Assembly (NCBI RefSeq): GCF_001746365.1
Contig: NZ_MJAJ01000043.1
Location: 58,742 to 109,529, forward strand
Source: Streptomyces sp. LUP30
Lineage (GTDB): Bacteria > Actinomycetota > Actinomycetes > Streptomycetales > Streptomycetaceae
Direction of reading: 5' to 3'
Length of the DNA: 50,788 nt
Shown: positions 31,454 through 39,234 of the stretch, piece by piece
How positions within the stretch are numbered: the first letter of the stretch is position 1
Layout of the letters: each line of letters opens with the position of its first letter
The notes under the pieces: model-generated
Told to the model about the DNA's origin: nothing
Database searches by the model: none
What the model saw: the letters and a program-made list of their open reading frames with translations, nothing else
Translations under genes and position numbers: made by a program

Positions 31454-31485
31454 AGGGGCTCACGGCGCCCGGGCCGTGAGCCCCT
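31454..31485 (-). terminator. Strong terminator after the third aldo/keto reductase
   Basis: AGGGGCTCACGGC (31454-31466) and GCCGTGAGCCCCT (31473-31485) form a perfect 13-bp stem with a 6-base loop, ten bases past the stop of the leftward gene. Confidence 0.8.
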
Positions 31486-31495
31486 ATGGGCGGGG

Positions 31496-32461
31496 TCAGT
31501 CCCCCTTGCCCTGACCGGCCTCACCGGCCTCACCGGCCTGACGGGCGCGACGGGCCTCACCGGCCGCACGGTGGGCCGCGTCCAGGCGCCGCAGTTCCTC
31601 TCCCGTGAGGCGCAGTGCCCCGGCGGCCACGTTCTCGGCCAGGTGCGCGGGGTTCCCGGTGCCCGGGATGGCCAGGACGTGCGGGCCCCGGCCGAGGGTC
31701 CAGGCGAGCCGGACCTGGGCGGGCGTCGCCTCGTGGGCGCGGGCCACGGCGAGGACCGCGTCGTCGTGGGTGGTGGTCGCCCCGTGGGCGCCCGCGTCGC
31801 CGGCGATGGCGAAGAACGGGACGAAGGCGATGCCCTGTTCGCCGCAGAGGCGCAGGAGCTCCTCGGCGGCGGGGTGGTGACCGCCGAAGCCGTACCGGTT
31901 CTGCACGCTCACCACCGGGGCGATGGCCTGTGCCTCGGCGAGGTGCCGGGGCCCGACCGAGGAGAGGCCGAGGTGGCGGATCAGGCCCGCCTCGCGCAGC
32001 TCGGCGAGGGCGCCGAAGTGCTCGGCGACCGACTCCTGTTCCATCCGGCGCAGGTAGACGAGGTCGAGATGGTCCCGGCCGAGCTGGCGCAGGTTCTCCT
32101 CGACGTGGCCACGCAGGTCCTCGGGGCGGGCGGGAACGCCCCACTCCCCCCGGTAGTCGCGGAACGGGCCGACCTTGACCGCGACGAGCAGGTCGTCCGG
32201 GTACGGGGACAGCGCGCTGCCGATGAGCTCGTTGGCGGAGCGCAGGGCGGAGAAGTAGAAGGCCGCGGTGTCTATGTGGTTGACGCCGAGGTCCACCGCC
32301 TTGCGCAGCACGTCGAGAGAGCGGCCGCGGTCGCCCGGTGTGCCGAGATGGAAGGCCGCGCTTCCCGTCAGCCGCATCGCGCCGAAACCGATGCGGTTGA
32401 CGGTCAGGTCGCCGATGTTCCAGGTGCCCGCGGCGTCCGCGGTGATCGTTCCTGTGATCAT
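31496..32461 (-). CDS. Aldo/keto reductase, third in the window
   Basis: A 321-residue reductase of the YdbC/oxidoreductase type found in Streptomyces. The catalytic region reads LGVNHIDTAAFYFSALRSAN, followed by DLLVAVKVG and DLVYLRRME, with LAIPGTGNPAHLAENV binding NADPH. The last residues are a low-complexity run (ARRARQAGEAGEAGQ) encoded by repeated GGCCTCACC units at 31519-31563. The start is ATG at 32461. It diverges from the frameshifted TetR gene, which would normally be its regulator. Confidence 0.9.
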   Translation of the reverse strand: MITGTITADAAGTWNIGDLTVNRIGFGAMRLTGSAAFHLGTPGDRGRSLDVLRKAVDLGVNHIDTAAFYFSALRSANELIGSALSPYPDDLLVAVKVGPFRDYRGEWGVPARPEDLRGHVEENLRQLGRDHLDLVYLRRMEQESVAEHFGALAELREAGLIRHLGLSSVGPRHLAEAQAIAPVVSVQNRYGFGGHHPAAEELLRLCGEQGIAFVPFFAIAGDAGAHGATTTHDDAVLAVARAHEATPAQVRLAWTLGRGPHVLAIPGTGNPAHLAENVAAGALRLTGEELRRLDAAHRAAGEARRARQAGEAGEAGQGKGD

Positions 32462-32698
32462 CCCGGAAGTCTCGCACGCACCGCGCACCCGCTCCCGGCC
32501 CTCCCGCGCCCCCGGCGGGTGGGCGGCGCGACCGAGCTGCCGCATCTCGTACACCGTGAGGACGACCCGGCAGCGCGGGGCCTGCGCACCCCGCGTCAGG
32601 CGCAGGCGGCCCGCATCCGGATCGTCGCAGTGGCCATGTCGCCACCTGTTGTCACTCTGGCCAATAAGCTGGTGCCGGACTTGCCCACAGGGGGGAAC

Positions 32699-33324
32699 AT
32701 GACGGGGCCACGGCGCAGACGCGCGCCCGAGCAGGCGCGGCAGGAAATCCTCGACGCCGCCGCCGAGCTGATCGCCCGGCACGGGCCGGACGGCGTGGGC
32801 CTGCGCCGGGTGGCGGAGGCCGTCGGCATCTCCCACGGCCTCGTGACCCACTGCTTCGGTACCTACAGCGCGCTCGTCCGGGCCGTACCGCGCGCGAGAA
32901 CGAGCGGCAGCGGGAGCGGATCCGCGAACGGATGCGCGCCGATCACGGCGTACCGTACGCGGACGGCATGACCCGGGTTCTGTTCGAGACGCTCGCCGAC
33001 GAGCGCCACGTGCGTCTGTTCGCCTGGTCCAGCCTCCACTCCGAGGACGTCGGCACGTCGTCGCAGGGGCTGTCCGAGCTGGTCGACGCGATCGAGGCCG
33101 GTATTCGGCTCGTCCTGCCCGACACGGACCGGCCGGACCGGGACCGGATCGAGGCTGCCGTTCTCCTGGCACTGTCAGCCACCTACGGATTCGCGCTCGG
33201 CAAGCGCTCCTGGCTGACCGGTCTCGGCCGCGATCCGGCCGACCCGGCGCACGACGCCGCGTTCCGTGCCGCACTGTCTTCCGCGATCGCCACCTATCTG
33301 GCCGAAGGGTCTGCGCCCCGATGA
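32699..33324 (+). pseudogene. TetR family regulator disrupted by a frameshift
   Basis: The N-terminal frame starts at ATG 32699 (after GGGGG) and gives a normal TetR DNA-binding domain (QARQEILDAAAELIARHGPD, then VGLRRVAEAVGISHGLVTH). From about 32890 the homologous reading shifts to another frame, which begins ARENERQRERIRERMRADHG and continues through the ligand-binding domain to 33324. One missing base around 32885-32897, in the GCGCGCGAG stretch, explains it. The unshifted product would be a 90-residue protein with DNA-binding domain only. The next gene overlaps the end of the second frame by ATGA, as expected of an intact ancestor. Confidence 0.82.
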
Positions 33325-33827
33325 CACCTGGTCTGCTGTTGATCCTCGGCATCACCACCGTGATCCTGGTGAGCCAGTTCTCCGTGCGCCCCGTCCGGTC
33401 GGCGGCGTATCTGTGGGTCGCCCTGCTGATCGCGCGCGGCTGTGTCCCACCGGGTCCGAGCCGTGCGACGGCGGCCGGGGTCGCGTTCCTGGTCGCGGGG
33501 ACGGTCGTGTCGGTGGCTGCCGGGGTCCTGCGCGGTCGCACCATGCCGATGTGGCGGGGCGAAGACGGAAGGCTGTACCGCAAGGGCGGCCGGGTGACGC
33601 TGCTGCTGTGGCTCGCCACCGTCGCCGTCAAAACAGGGCTCGGCGCGATCGCGGAAGCAGCGTTCGGCGAGCCGTTCAACGGCAACGCCCTCTGGCTCGG
33701 CCTCGGTGTCACGTTGGGCGCCCAGCACCTGGTGATGACGTACTACGGCCGTCGTCTGCCGCTACGGGAATCGTCTTCGCAGCCATCGACGAGCACGCGT
33801 GACCAGGACATCCGGAGCACCTCCTAG
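33321..33827 (+). CDS. CcdC-like (DUF1453-type) membrane protein
   Basis: A 168-residue membrane protein with about four transmembrane segments: LLLILGITTVILV, AAYLWVALLIA, AGVAFLVAGTVVSVAAG and LLLWLATVAVK. GRTMPMWRGEDGRLYRKGGR between helices 3 and 4 is typical of CcdC/DUF1453-like proteins of unknown function. Its ATG overlaps the stop of the TetR reading by four bases, so it is translationally coupled to the second TetR frame. The frameshift upstream may therefore lower its expression. Confidence 0.75.
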   Translation: MTPGLLLILGITTVILVSQFSVRPVRSAAYLWVALLIARGCVPPGPSRATAAGVAFLVAGTVVSVAAGVLRGRTMPMWRGEDGRLYRKGGRVTLLLWLATVAVKTGLGAIAEAAFGEPFNGNALWLGLGVTLGAQHLVMTYYGRRLPLRESSSQPSTSTRDQDIRSTS

Positions 33828-33971
33828 GTCAGGGACGACAGGCGGGACGCGGCCCGGCGCCCCGCCCGGGCCCCCGGTCGCCTGCCGCACAGGGCGGCTC
33901 GTGGCGTGGCGCGTCGGCGGCGATCAGGGCGAGCGGGGCCCACTGCGGCAGGCGCCCGCGGTGCGGGCCGT

Positions 33972-35297
33972 TCAGTGCAGCGGCTTCTCCAGCACCGCCT
34001 TGCGGTGGCTGAACGTCTCGATGGAGTAGCGCCCGTGGTAGCTGCCCATGCCGCTCTCGCCCACGCCGCCGAACGGCAGGTCGGAGACGGTGAGATGGGC
34101 GAGCGGCAGTCCGAGGCCGAGGCCGCCGGAGGAGGTCTCGGCGGCGATGCGGTCCCGGGTGTCGTCGGAGTCGGTGAAGACGTAGAGGGCGAGGGGCTTG
34201 TCCCGGTCGTTGATGAAGCCGATCGCCTCGTCCAGGCCCTCGACGGTGACGATCGGCAGGATCGGGCCGAAGATCTCCTCCTGCATCACGGGCGACTTCG
34301 GGTCGACGTCGGCGAGGACGGTCGGCGCGATGTACTTGTCCGCGCGGTCGTTGCCGCCGCCGACCACGACCCGGCCGGAGCCGAGCAGGCCGCTGAGCCG
34401 GTCGAAGTGGCGTTCGTTGACGATGCGGCCGTATTCGGCGGAGGACTGCGGGTCGGCCCCGTACAGCGTCTCGACCGCGCTCTTCAGGAGGGGTTCGAGG
34501 GCGGCGGCCGTCCGCGGGTCGGTCAGGACGTAGTCGGGGGCCACGCAGGTCTGGCCGGCGTTGAGGAACTTGCCGCGGGCCAACCGGTCGGCGACGACGG
34601 TGAGATCGGCGTCGCGGTCGACGAACGCCGGTGACTTGCCGCCGAGTTCGAGGGTGACCGGGGTGAGGTGTTCGGCGGCGGCGCGCAGGACCACCCGGCC
34701 GACGGCGCCGTTGCCGGTGTAGAAGATGTGGTCGAAGCGCTCGGCGAGCAGGGCTGTGGTCTCCGGGATCCCGCCCTCCACGACGGCGACCGCCTCGGTG
34801 TCGAGGTGGGCCGGCAGCAGACGGGCCAGGGCGGCCGAGGTGGCCGGCGCGAGCTCGCTGGGCTTGACGACCACCGCGTTGCCGGCGGCGAGGGCGCCGA
34901 CCAGCGGGGCGAGCAGGAGCTGGGCCGGGTAGTTCCAGGGGGCGATGACCAGGACCACGCCGAGCGGCTCGACCAGGGTCCAGGCGCGGGCGTCGGCGCC
35001 GAGGTGGGCCGGGACCGGGGCGGCCTCGGGGCTGAGCCACCCGTCCAGATGCTCCAGGGTGTGGTCGATCTCGCGGACGGTGAAGTCGATCTCGGTGCGG
35101 TACGCCTCGGTGGAGCTCTTGCCCAGGTCGGCGTGGAGGGCGGCGGCGAGCTCGGCGCCCTGCTCCGTGAGCAGGGCGCGCAGCCCGCGCAGCTGGTCCC
35201 TGCGCCAGGCGACGGGCTTGGTGCGTCCGGTGCGGAAGGCGGCGCGCAGTCGGGCGACGACGTCGGCGGGCTGCTCGGGGGTGGCTGCGGTGGTCAC
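33972..35297 (-). CDS. Aldehyde dehydrogenase (class 3-like, NAD(P)-dependent)
   Basis: A 441-residue ALDH. The general base Glu217 is in LELGGKSPAF, the nucleophile Cys251 in LNAGQTCVAPDYV, and the cofactor motif is VLVIAPWNYPAQL with GNAVVVKPSE. The C-terminus SDLPFGGVGESGMGSYHG is canonical. Length and sequence fit class 3/coniferyl or fatty aldehyde dehydrogenases, which oxidise aldehydes to acids. GTG at 35297 is preferred for GCGAGG upstream. It lies downstream of the ECF sigma gene on the same strand but appears to have a promoter of its own. Confidence 0.92.
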   Translation of the reverse strand: MTTAATPEQPADVVARLRAAFRTGRTKPVAWRRDQLRGLRALLTEQGAELAAALHADLGKSSTEAYRTEIDFTVREIDHTLEHLDGWLSPEAAPVPAHLGADARAWTLVEPLGVVLVIAPWNYPAQLLLAPLVGALAAGNAVVVKPSELAPATSAALARLLPAHLDTEAVAVVEGGIPETTALLAERFDHIFYTGNGAVGRVVLRAAAEHLTPVTLELGGKSPAFVDRDADLTVVADRLARGKFLNAGQTCVAPDYVLTDPRTAAALEPLLKSAVETLYGADPQSSAEYGRIVNERHFDRLSGLLGSGRVVVGGGNDRADKYIAPTVLADVDPKSPVMQEEIFGPILPIVTVEGLDEAIGFINDRDKPLALYVFTDSDDTRDRIAAETSSGGLGLGLPLAHLTVSDLPFGGVGESGMGSYHGRYSIETFSHRKAVLEKPLH

Positions 35298-35383
35298 GGT
35301 GCCTCGCTGGGGTGCGCGGGCCTGTCGGCCCTGGGTGGAGCGGGCCTGACGGCCCCGGGAATGCGGACGAGCGGTCAGCTCGA

Positions 35384-35417
35384 TGTATATGCCAACCATT
35401 CATCCACCAAAATACAT
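35384..35417 (-). promoter_or_regulatory. Candidate promoter and inverted repeat before the aldehyde dehydrogenase
   Basis: On the minus strand TTTGGT (35407-35412) and TATACA (35384-35389) are 17 bases apart. ATGTAT and ATACAT arms (35383-35388 and 35412-35417) flank the spacer. The element overlaps the 3' end of the ECF sigma gene and is unusually AT-rich. It is suggestive but unproven. Confidence 0.4.
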
Positions 35418-36617
35418 TCCCGGGTCGGTGAGCACATCGCGCCGTCGCCGCTGCAGGAAGGCGCGCTCCGCCGGGCTCTCGCTCAGCGCGAGGGCCGCCT
35501 CGTAGGCCCGTACCGCGTCGGCCGTGCGGCCGAGACGGCGCAGCAGGTCGGCGCGGACGGCGTGCCACACGCGGTAGCCGTCGAGATCCAGCGCGTCGAC
35601 CAGGTCGAGGGCCGGGCGCGCGCCCTCGGTCTCGGCCACCGCGACCGCCCGGTTCAGGGCCACGACCGGACTCGGCGCGACGGCCATGAGCTGGTCGTAC
35701 AGCCGTAGCACCTGCTCCCAGTCGGTGGCGTCGGCGGTCGGCGCGTCACTGTGGACGGCCTGCACCGCGGCCTGGATCTGGTACGGGCCGGGGCGGTTGC
35801 GGCGCAGGCAGCGGCGGACGAGCGCCTGCCCTTCGGCGATCAGGTCCCGGTCCCAGCGGCCCCGGTCCTGGTCGGGCAGCGGCACGAGCGTGCCGTCGGC
35901 GTCCTCGCGTGCGCCGCGGCGCGATTCGACGAGCAGCATCAGCGCCAGCAGCCCGCTGGCCTCGGGCTCGTCCGGCATCAGCTCGGTCAGGAGCCGGCCC
36001 AGCCGGACGGCCTCCGCGCACAGGTCGGCGTCGCCCTCGTAGCCCTGGTTGAAGATCAGGTAGACGACGGCGAGCACGCCGTCGAGGCGGTCGGGCAGGT
36101 CGGCGTCGCGGGGCACCCGGTAGGGGATGCGGGCGTGGCGGATCTTCGCCTTGGCGCGGACCAGTCGCTGCGCCATGGTCGGCTCGGGGACCAGGAAGGC
36201 GCGGGCGATCTGCGCGGTGGTCAGACCGCCGAGCAGCCGCAGAGTCAGGGCGACCTGCGCCTGTGGGGCCAGCGCGGGATGACAGCAGGTGAAGACCAGG
36301 CGGAGCCGGTCGTCTCGCACGGGGCCCTCCTCCACGGGCGGGTCGGCGGCGTACAGCAGGACGGCCTCGGCCTGACGGGCGTCCCGGGTGGACTCCCGCC
36401 GCAGCCGGTCCACGGCCCGGTTGCGCGCGGTGGTGATGATCCATCCCGCGGGGCTGGGCGGCACACCGGTCTGCGGCCAGCGGCGCACGGCCGTGGCGAA
36501 AGCGTCCTGGACCGCTTCCTCGGCGAGGTCGATGTCGCCGAGGAAGCGGACGAGGACGGCGACGGCCCGGCCGTACTCCGCGCGGAAGACGGCCTCGACG
36601 TCCGTGGTGTCCGGCAT
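35400..36617 (-). CDS. ECF42-type RNA polymerase sigma factor with C-terminal DUF6596 extension
   Basis: A 405-residue ECF sigma factor. Region 2 reads VEAVFRAEYGRAVAVLVRFL then DIDLAEEAVQDAFATAVRRW, and region 4 LRLLGGLTTAQIARAFLVPEPTMAQRLVRAK. The long helical C-terminal part (from about 180; VVYLIFNQGYEGD) is the DUF6596/TPR-like extension of group ECF42. These lack a classical anti-sigma factor and instead sit beside YCII/DGPF proteins, as here, three bases from the partner's end. GTG/ATG at 36617 fits. The extension is thought to be needed for activity. Confidence 0.92.
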   Translation of the reverse strand: MPDTTDVEAVFRAEYGRAVAVLVRFLGDIDLAEEAVQDAFATAVRRWPQTGVPPSPAGWIITTARNRAVDRLRRESTRDARQAEAVLLYAADPPVEEGPVRDDRLRLVFTCCHPALAPQAQVALTLRLLGGLTTAQIARAFLVPEPTMAQRLVRAKAKIRHARIPYRVPRDADLPDRLDGVLAVVYLIFNQGYEGDADLCAEAVRLGRLLTELMPDEPEASGLLALMLLVESRRGAREDADGTLVPLPDQDRGRWDRDLIAEGQALVRRCLRRNRPGPYQIQAAVQAVHSDAPTADATDWEQVLRLYDQLMAVAPSPVVALNRAVAVAETEGARPALDLVDALDLDGYRVWHAVRADLLRRLGRTADAVRAYEAALALSESPAERAFLQRRRRDVLTDPGMYFGG

Positions 36618-36620
36618 CGC

Positions 36621-36971
36621 TCAGTGCGTGTCGGCGAAGGGGCGCACCTCGATGGGCAGGGTCGTGGCCAGGGCCGCCTTCCGGCCCCAGTCCAGGGCCT
36701 CGTCCAGGTCCGCGGCCTTGATCAGGCAGAGGCCGCCGAGGTACTCCTTGCCCTCGGCGTACGGCCCGTCGGTGACGAGCACGTCGCCGTCCTTCGGCCG
36801 CAGCACCGTGGCCGTCTCCGGTCCGTGCAGTCCGCCGGCGAAGACCCAGGCGCCGGCGGCGCGCAGTTCGTCGTTGTACGCCTGCACTCGGCGCATGATG
36901 CCGGCGAGCTCCTCGGCCGCGGGCGGCTCGCCGCCGACGGGCTGGACCACGCTGAGCAGGTAGTGCGTCAT
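36621..36971 (-). CDS. YCII-related DGPF-domain protein, ECF42 partner
   Basis: A 116-residue YCII-fold protein with KDGDVLVTDGPYAEGKEYLGG in the middle; the usual D-G-P-(F/Y) motif is read as DGPY. Such proteins are the usual genomic partners of ECF42 sigma factors, encoded as the first gene of the operon and often the main regulon targets. Their biochemical function is unknown. GGAGGA precedes the ATG at 36971. A TGTCGA-N17-CGT element lies upstream. Confidence 0.9.
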   Translation of the reverse strand: MTHYLLSVVQPVGGEPPAAEELAGIMRRVQAYNDELRAAGAWVFAGGLHGPETATVLRPKDGDVLVTDGPYAEGKEYLGGLCLIKAADLDEALDWGRKAALATTLPIEVRPFADTH

Positions 36972-37021
36972 GACGTCCTCCTGGGGTGTCGTGCCGTGTC
37001 GTGCCCTTGTCTCATCTCCTA

Positions 37022-37048
37022 CACGAACGGCGCCGTCCCGGATCGACA
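37022..37048 (-). promoter_or_regulatory. Candidate ECF42 promoter
   Basis: On the minus strand TGTCGA (37043-37048), 17 bases, then CGT (37023-37025). The published ECF42 target signature, as I recall it, has TGTCGA at -35 and a CG(A/T)C-like -10. The element is about 50 bases before the DGPF gene, consistent with autoregulation of the operon. Confidence 0.6.
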
Positions 37049-37081
37049 CCCCGCGCCGGGAACCGGGAAAGAATCTCGTCC

Positions 37082-38110
37082 ATGACCGCACCGCACCCTC
37101 TCGTCGCCCGCGCCCGCCGCCTCGCCGAGGACCTCCTCGCCCCGCAGGCCGAACAGGTCGACCAGGGGGAGGTGCCCGCCGGTCATCTCGCCGAGATCCG
37201 ACGCTCGGGTCTGCTCGGTCTGCACGCCCCGAAGGAGTACGGCGGCGCGGCGGCGTCCTCGGCGGTGGTGCGGGAGACGGCGGAGATCCTGGCCGGGGCG
37301 TGCTGCTCGACCTGGTTCGTGCAGACGCAGCACCACACCCCGGTGCTGACCCTGGCCCGGAGCGAGGGGCCCGTGCGCGAGCGTCTGCTCGGCCGGCTGG
37401 CGACCGGTGAGCTGCTGTCCGGGGTGGCGTACGCGCATCTGCGGGCGTATCCGCGCACGCCCGTGCGGGCCACCCGGGAGCGGGGCGGCTGGCGCTTCGA
37501 CGGAACGGTGCCCTGGTACACCGGGTGGGGTCTGAACGACGTCATGCTGCTGGCCGGGGTCACCGAAGCGGACGAGGCCCTGTTCGCGTTCGCCGAGGCA
37601 CGGCCGCAGCCGGGTATGCGGCCGTCGGCCCCGATGCGCCTGGCCGCCCTCTCCGCGGCCCGCACGGTCTCCCTGGAGCTGGACGGGCTGTGGCTGCCGG
37701 AGGAGGCGGTGGCCCTGCGCACGCCTTACGAACAGTGGGCGGCGACGGACCGCGAGAGGACGGCGAACACCAACCCGGCGGTGTTCGGCGTCACCGGGAC
37801 GGCCCTCACCCTGCTGGACGAGGACACGGCGGCTCCCTTCCGCGCCCGGCTGACCGCGCTGCGCGGCGAGGCCTACGCCCTGGCCGACCACCCCGCGCCG
37901 CACGGGCGCCATGCGCGACGGCCGGCTCTCAGGACACAGGCGTACGAGCTGATGCGGGCCGTCACCACCGCTGCGGTGGTCGCCGGCGGAGGCCGCTCGA
38001 TGCTGCTGACGAACAGGGCCCAACGCCTGGCGAGGGAGGCCCTGTTCCTGATGGTCCAGGGCCAGACGCACGCGTCGCGCACGGCGCATCTCGCCGCGCT
38101 GGCGGGCTGA
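37082..38110 (+). CDS. Acyl-CoA dehydrogenase family protein
   Basis: A 342-residue flavoprotein of the acyl-CoA dehydrogenase superfamily. The N-terminal helical domain contains GLLGLHAPKEYGGAAAS and GACCSTWFVQTQHHT, the middle beta domain GGWRFDGTVPWYTGW, and the C-terminal helices TTAAVVAGGGRSMLLTNRAQRLARE. The usual catalytic Glu region is not obvious, so it may be a flavin-dependent monooxygenase of the DszC/SfnB/HpaB-like side of the superfamily. It converges on ssuE, whose product makes FMNH2. ATG at 37082 starts the conserved part. Confidence 0.8.
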   Translation: MTAPHPLVARARRLAEDLLAPQAEQVDQGEVPAGHLAEIRRSGLLGLHAPKEYGGAAASSAVVRETAEILAGACCSTWFVQTQHHTPVLTLARSEGPVRERLLGRLATGELLSGVAYAHLRAYPRTPVRATRERGGWRFDGTVPWYTGWGLNDVMLLAGVTEADEALFAFAEARPQPGMRPSAPMRLAALSAARTVSLELDGLWLPEEAVALRTPYEQWAATDRERTANTNPAVFGVTGTALTLLDEDTAAPFRARLTALRGEAYALADHPAPHGRHARRPALRTQAYELMRAVTTAAVVAGGGRSMLLTNRAQRLAREALFLMVQGQTHASRTAHLAALAG

Positions 38111-38134
38111 TCGACCGATGGCGGGACGGCACGC

Positions 38135-38689
38135 TCAGCTCGCCGCGGCCAGATACGGCGTGCGCCCGAGCGCGGCCGAGAACTGGTCGACGACCTGGGC
38201 GAGGGCCTCGGTGGCGGCCGGCGCGACGGTGACGGAGCCGTCCTCGTGGGCGGTGATGTCCTTGTCGAGGGTGAACCAGCCCTGCACGATGTGGGCCGCG
38301 CCCATGGAGTTCAGCACCGGCCGCAGGGCGTAGTCGATGGCCAGGACGTGGGCGGTGGAGCCGCCGGTCGCCAGGGGCAGGACCGTCTTGCCGGTGAGCG
38401 CGTACTGCGGGAGCAGGTCCAGGAGCGCCTTGAGCACGCCGGAGTAGGACGCCTTGTAGACCGGGGTGGCGACGACGACGCCGTCGGCGCGCGCGAACAG
38501 CTCGGCCGCCTCGACGATCGCCGGGTGACGGAAGTCCGCGCCGAGCAGGGCCGCGGCGGGGATCGTGCGGACGTCGAGCGGGATCACCCGGTGCCCCTGG
38601 GCGGCGAGCCGCTGGTCGAGGTGGCGCAGCAGACGGCCGGTGCGGGAGGAGGCGGAAGGGCTGCCGGAGACGGACAGGACGGTGGCCAT
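38135..38689 (-). CDS. ssuE: NADPH-dependent FMN reductase SsuE
   Basis: A 184-residue flavodoxin-fold reductase. LSVSGSPSASSRTGRLL binds the flavin phosphate; ADGVVVATPVYKASYSGVLKA and TVLPLATGGSTAHVLAIDY closely follow E. coli SsuE. It supplies FMNH2 to a two-component monooxygenase, classically SsuD, that releases sulfite from alkanesulfonates. No ssuD or sulfonate ABC transporter gene is in the window, but an upstream Cys-Cys leader peptide confirms a sulfur link. GAGGACCC precedes the ATG at 38689. It converges on the acyl-CoA dehydrogenase gene. Confidence 0.93.
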   Translation of the reverse strand: MATVLSVSGSPSASSRTGRLLRHLDQRLAAQGHRVIPLDVRTIPAAALLGADFRHPAIVEAAELFARADGVVVATPVYKASYSGVLKALLDLLPQYALTGKTVLPLATGGSTAHVLAIDYALRPVLNSMGAAHIVQGWFTLDKDITAHEDGSVTVAPAATEALAQVVDQFSAALGRTPYLAAAS

Positions 38690-38975
38690 GGGTCCTCTTT
38701 CGAAGGTGCCCGGGGCGCCTCGGCGCGGCGGGGCGCTGCGGGTGGGAGCGGTCAGGATCACCAGGTGGCTGCGGGCGGTTCACCCGCGAGGACCGCGGCG
38801 AACTCGCCGGCCCGGGCGGGCGGGCATGCGGAACTCCTGGTGCGGAAGGTCTTCGGGCACGCCGGACTCACGGCGTCCAGACGCCGGAGGCCGTGCCGCG
38901 TCAGGGGAAACGGGCGCGGTGAATCCGGGCGGAGACGCGGAGAGAAGAAAAGAGCGCGGCGGATCGCGGGAGGGA
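38690..38975 (-). other. Leader region between Cys leader peptide and ssuE
   Basis: About 286 bases of transcribed leader without another gene. On the minus strand a pyrimidine-rich CTCTTTTCTTCTCTCC run (38939-38954) follows soon after the leader stop. Further on CGGCGT-CTGG-ACGCCG is nested in GGCACG...CGTGCC, and there is a GCGGG/CCCGC stem. These are plausible attenuator elements, but I cannot decide their pairing by eye. Confidence 0.5.
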
Positions 38976-39059
38976 TCAGGCCGCGGCGCAACAGGAGGCG
39001 CTGGAGACGCGCGCGAGGTCGACATGGCGTCGCCGCGTGAGGTCCAGTCGCATGTTCAT
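38976..39059 (-). CDS. Cysteine leader peptide (27 codons) upstream of ssuE
   Basis: A short frame starting MNMRLDLT and continuing RRRHVDLARVSSASCC, then three Ala and a TGA. The HVDL core with a terminal Cys-Cys pair is the hallmark of the actinobacterial leader peptides placed before sulfur-assimilation genes, where ribosome stalling at scarce Cys-tRNA controls the downstream gene. ATG at 39059 or 39053 may be used. No Shine-Dalgarno is present, but a -35/-10 pair places transcription start right at the ATG, so the message appears leaderless. Confidence 0.82.
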   Translation of the reverse strand: MNMRLDLTRRRHVDLARVSSASCCAAA

Positions 39060-39066
39060 GTCGATG

Positions 39067-39096
39067 ATCGTGGCAGCCGTCGGCGACGGCAGTCAA
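39067..39096 (-). promoter_or_regulatory. Promoter of the leader peptide-ssuE transcript
   Basis: On the minus strand TTGACT (39091-39096) and CACGAT (39067-39072) are separated by 18 bases, and seven bases separate the -10 from the ATG at 39059. This geometry gives a leaderless start for the leader peptide. Confidence 0.65.
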
Positions 39097-39196
39097 GGAG
39101 AAGCGGCCCGGTCTCGTATCGCGGACCGGGCGTTCCCGCCGACGCGGGACGGGGGGAACACGCCTGCACAGCCACCGGACGGACCCGCTACGTCTC

Positions 39197-39227
39197 GAGG
39201 GGGCCGGGCGCGTCGCCCGGCCCCCTC
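39197..39227 (-). terminator. Strong terminator after the 55-residue gene
   Basis: GAGGGGGCCGGGCG (39197-39210) and CGCCCGGCCCCCTC (39214-39227) form a perfect 14-bp stem with a 3-base CGT loop, seven bases after the stop of the leftward small gene. It also insulates the ssuE leader promoter. Confidence 0.85.
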
Positions 39228-39234
39228 AAGGGGT

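Noticed and set aside
32699..33324. Programmed ribosomal frameshifting in the TetR gene
   Set aside because: No clear slippery heptamer or downstream pseudoknot is seen; a simple one-base loss in a GC run is the more economical reading.
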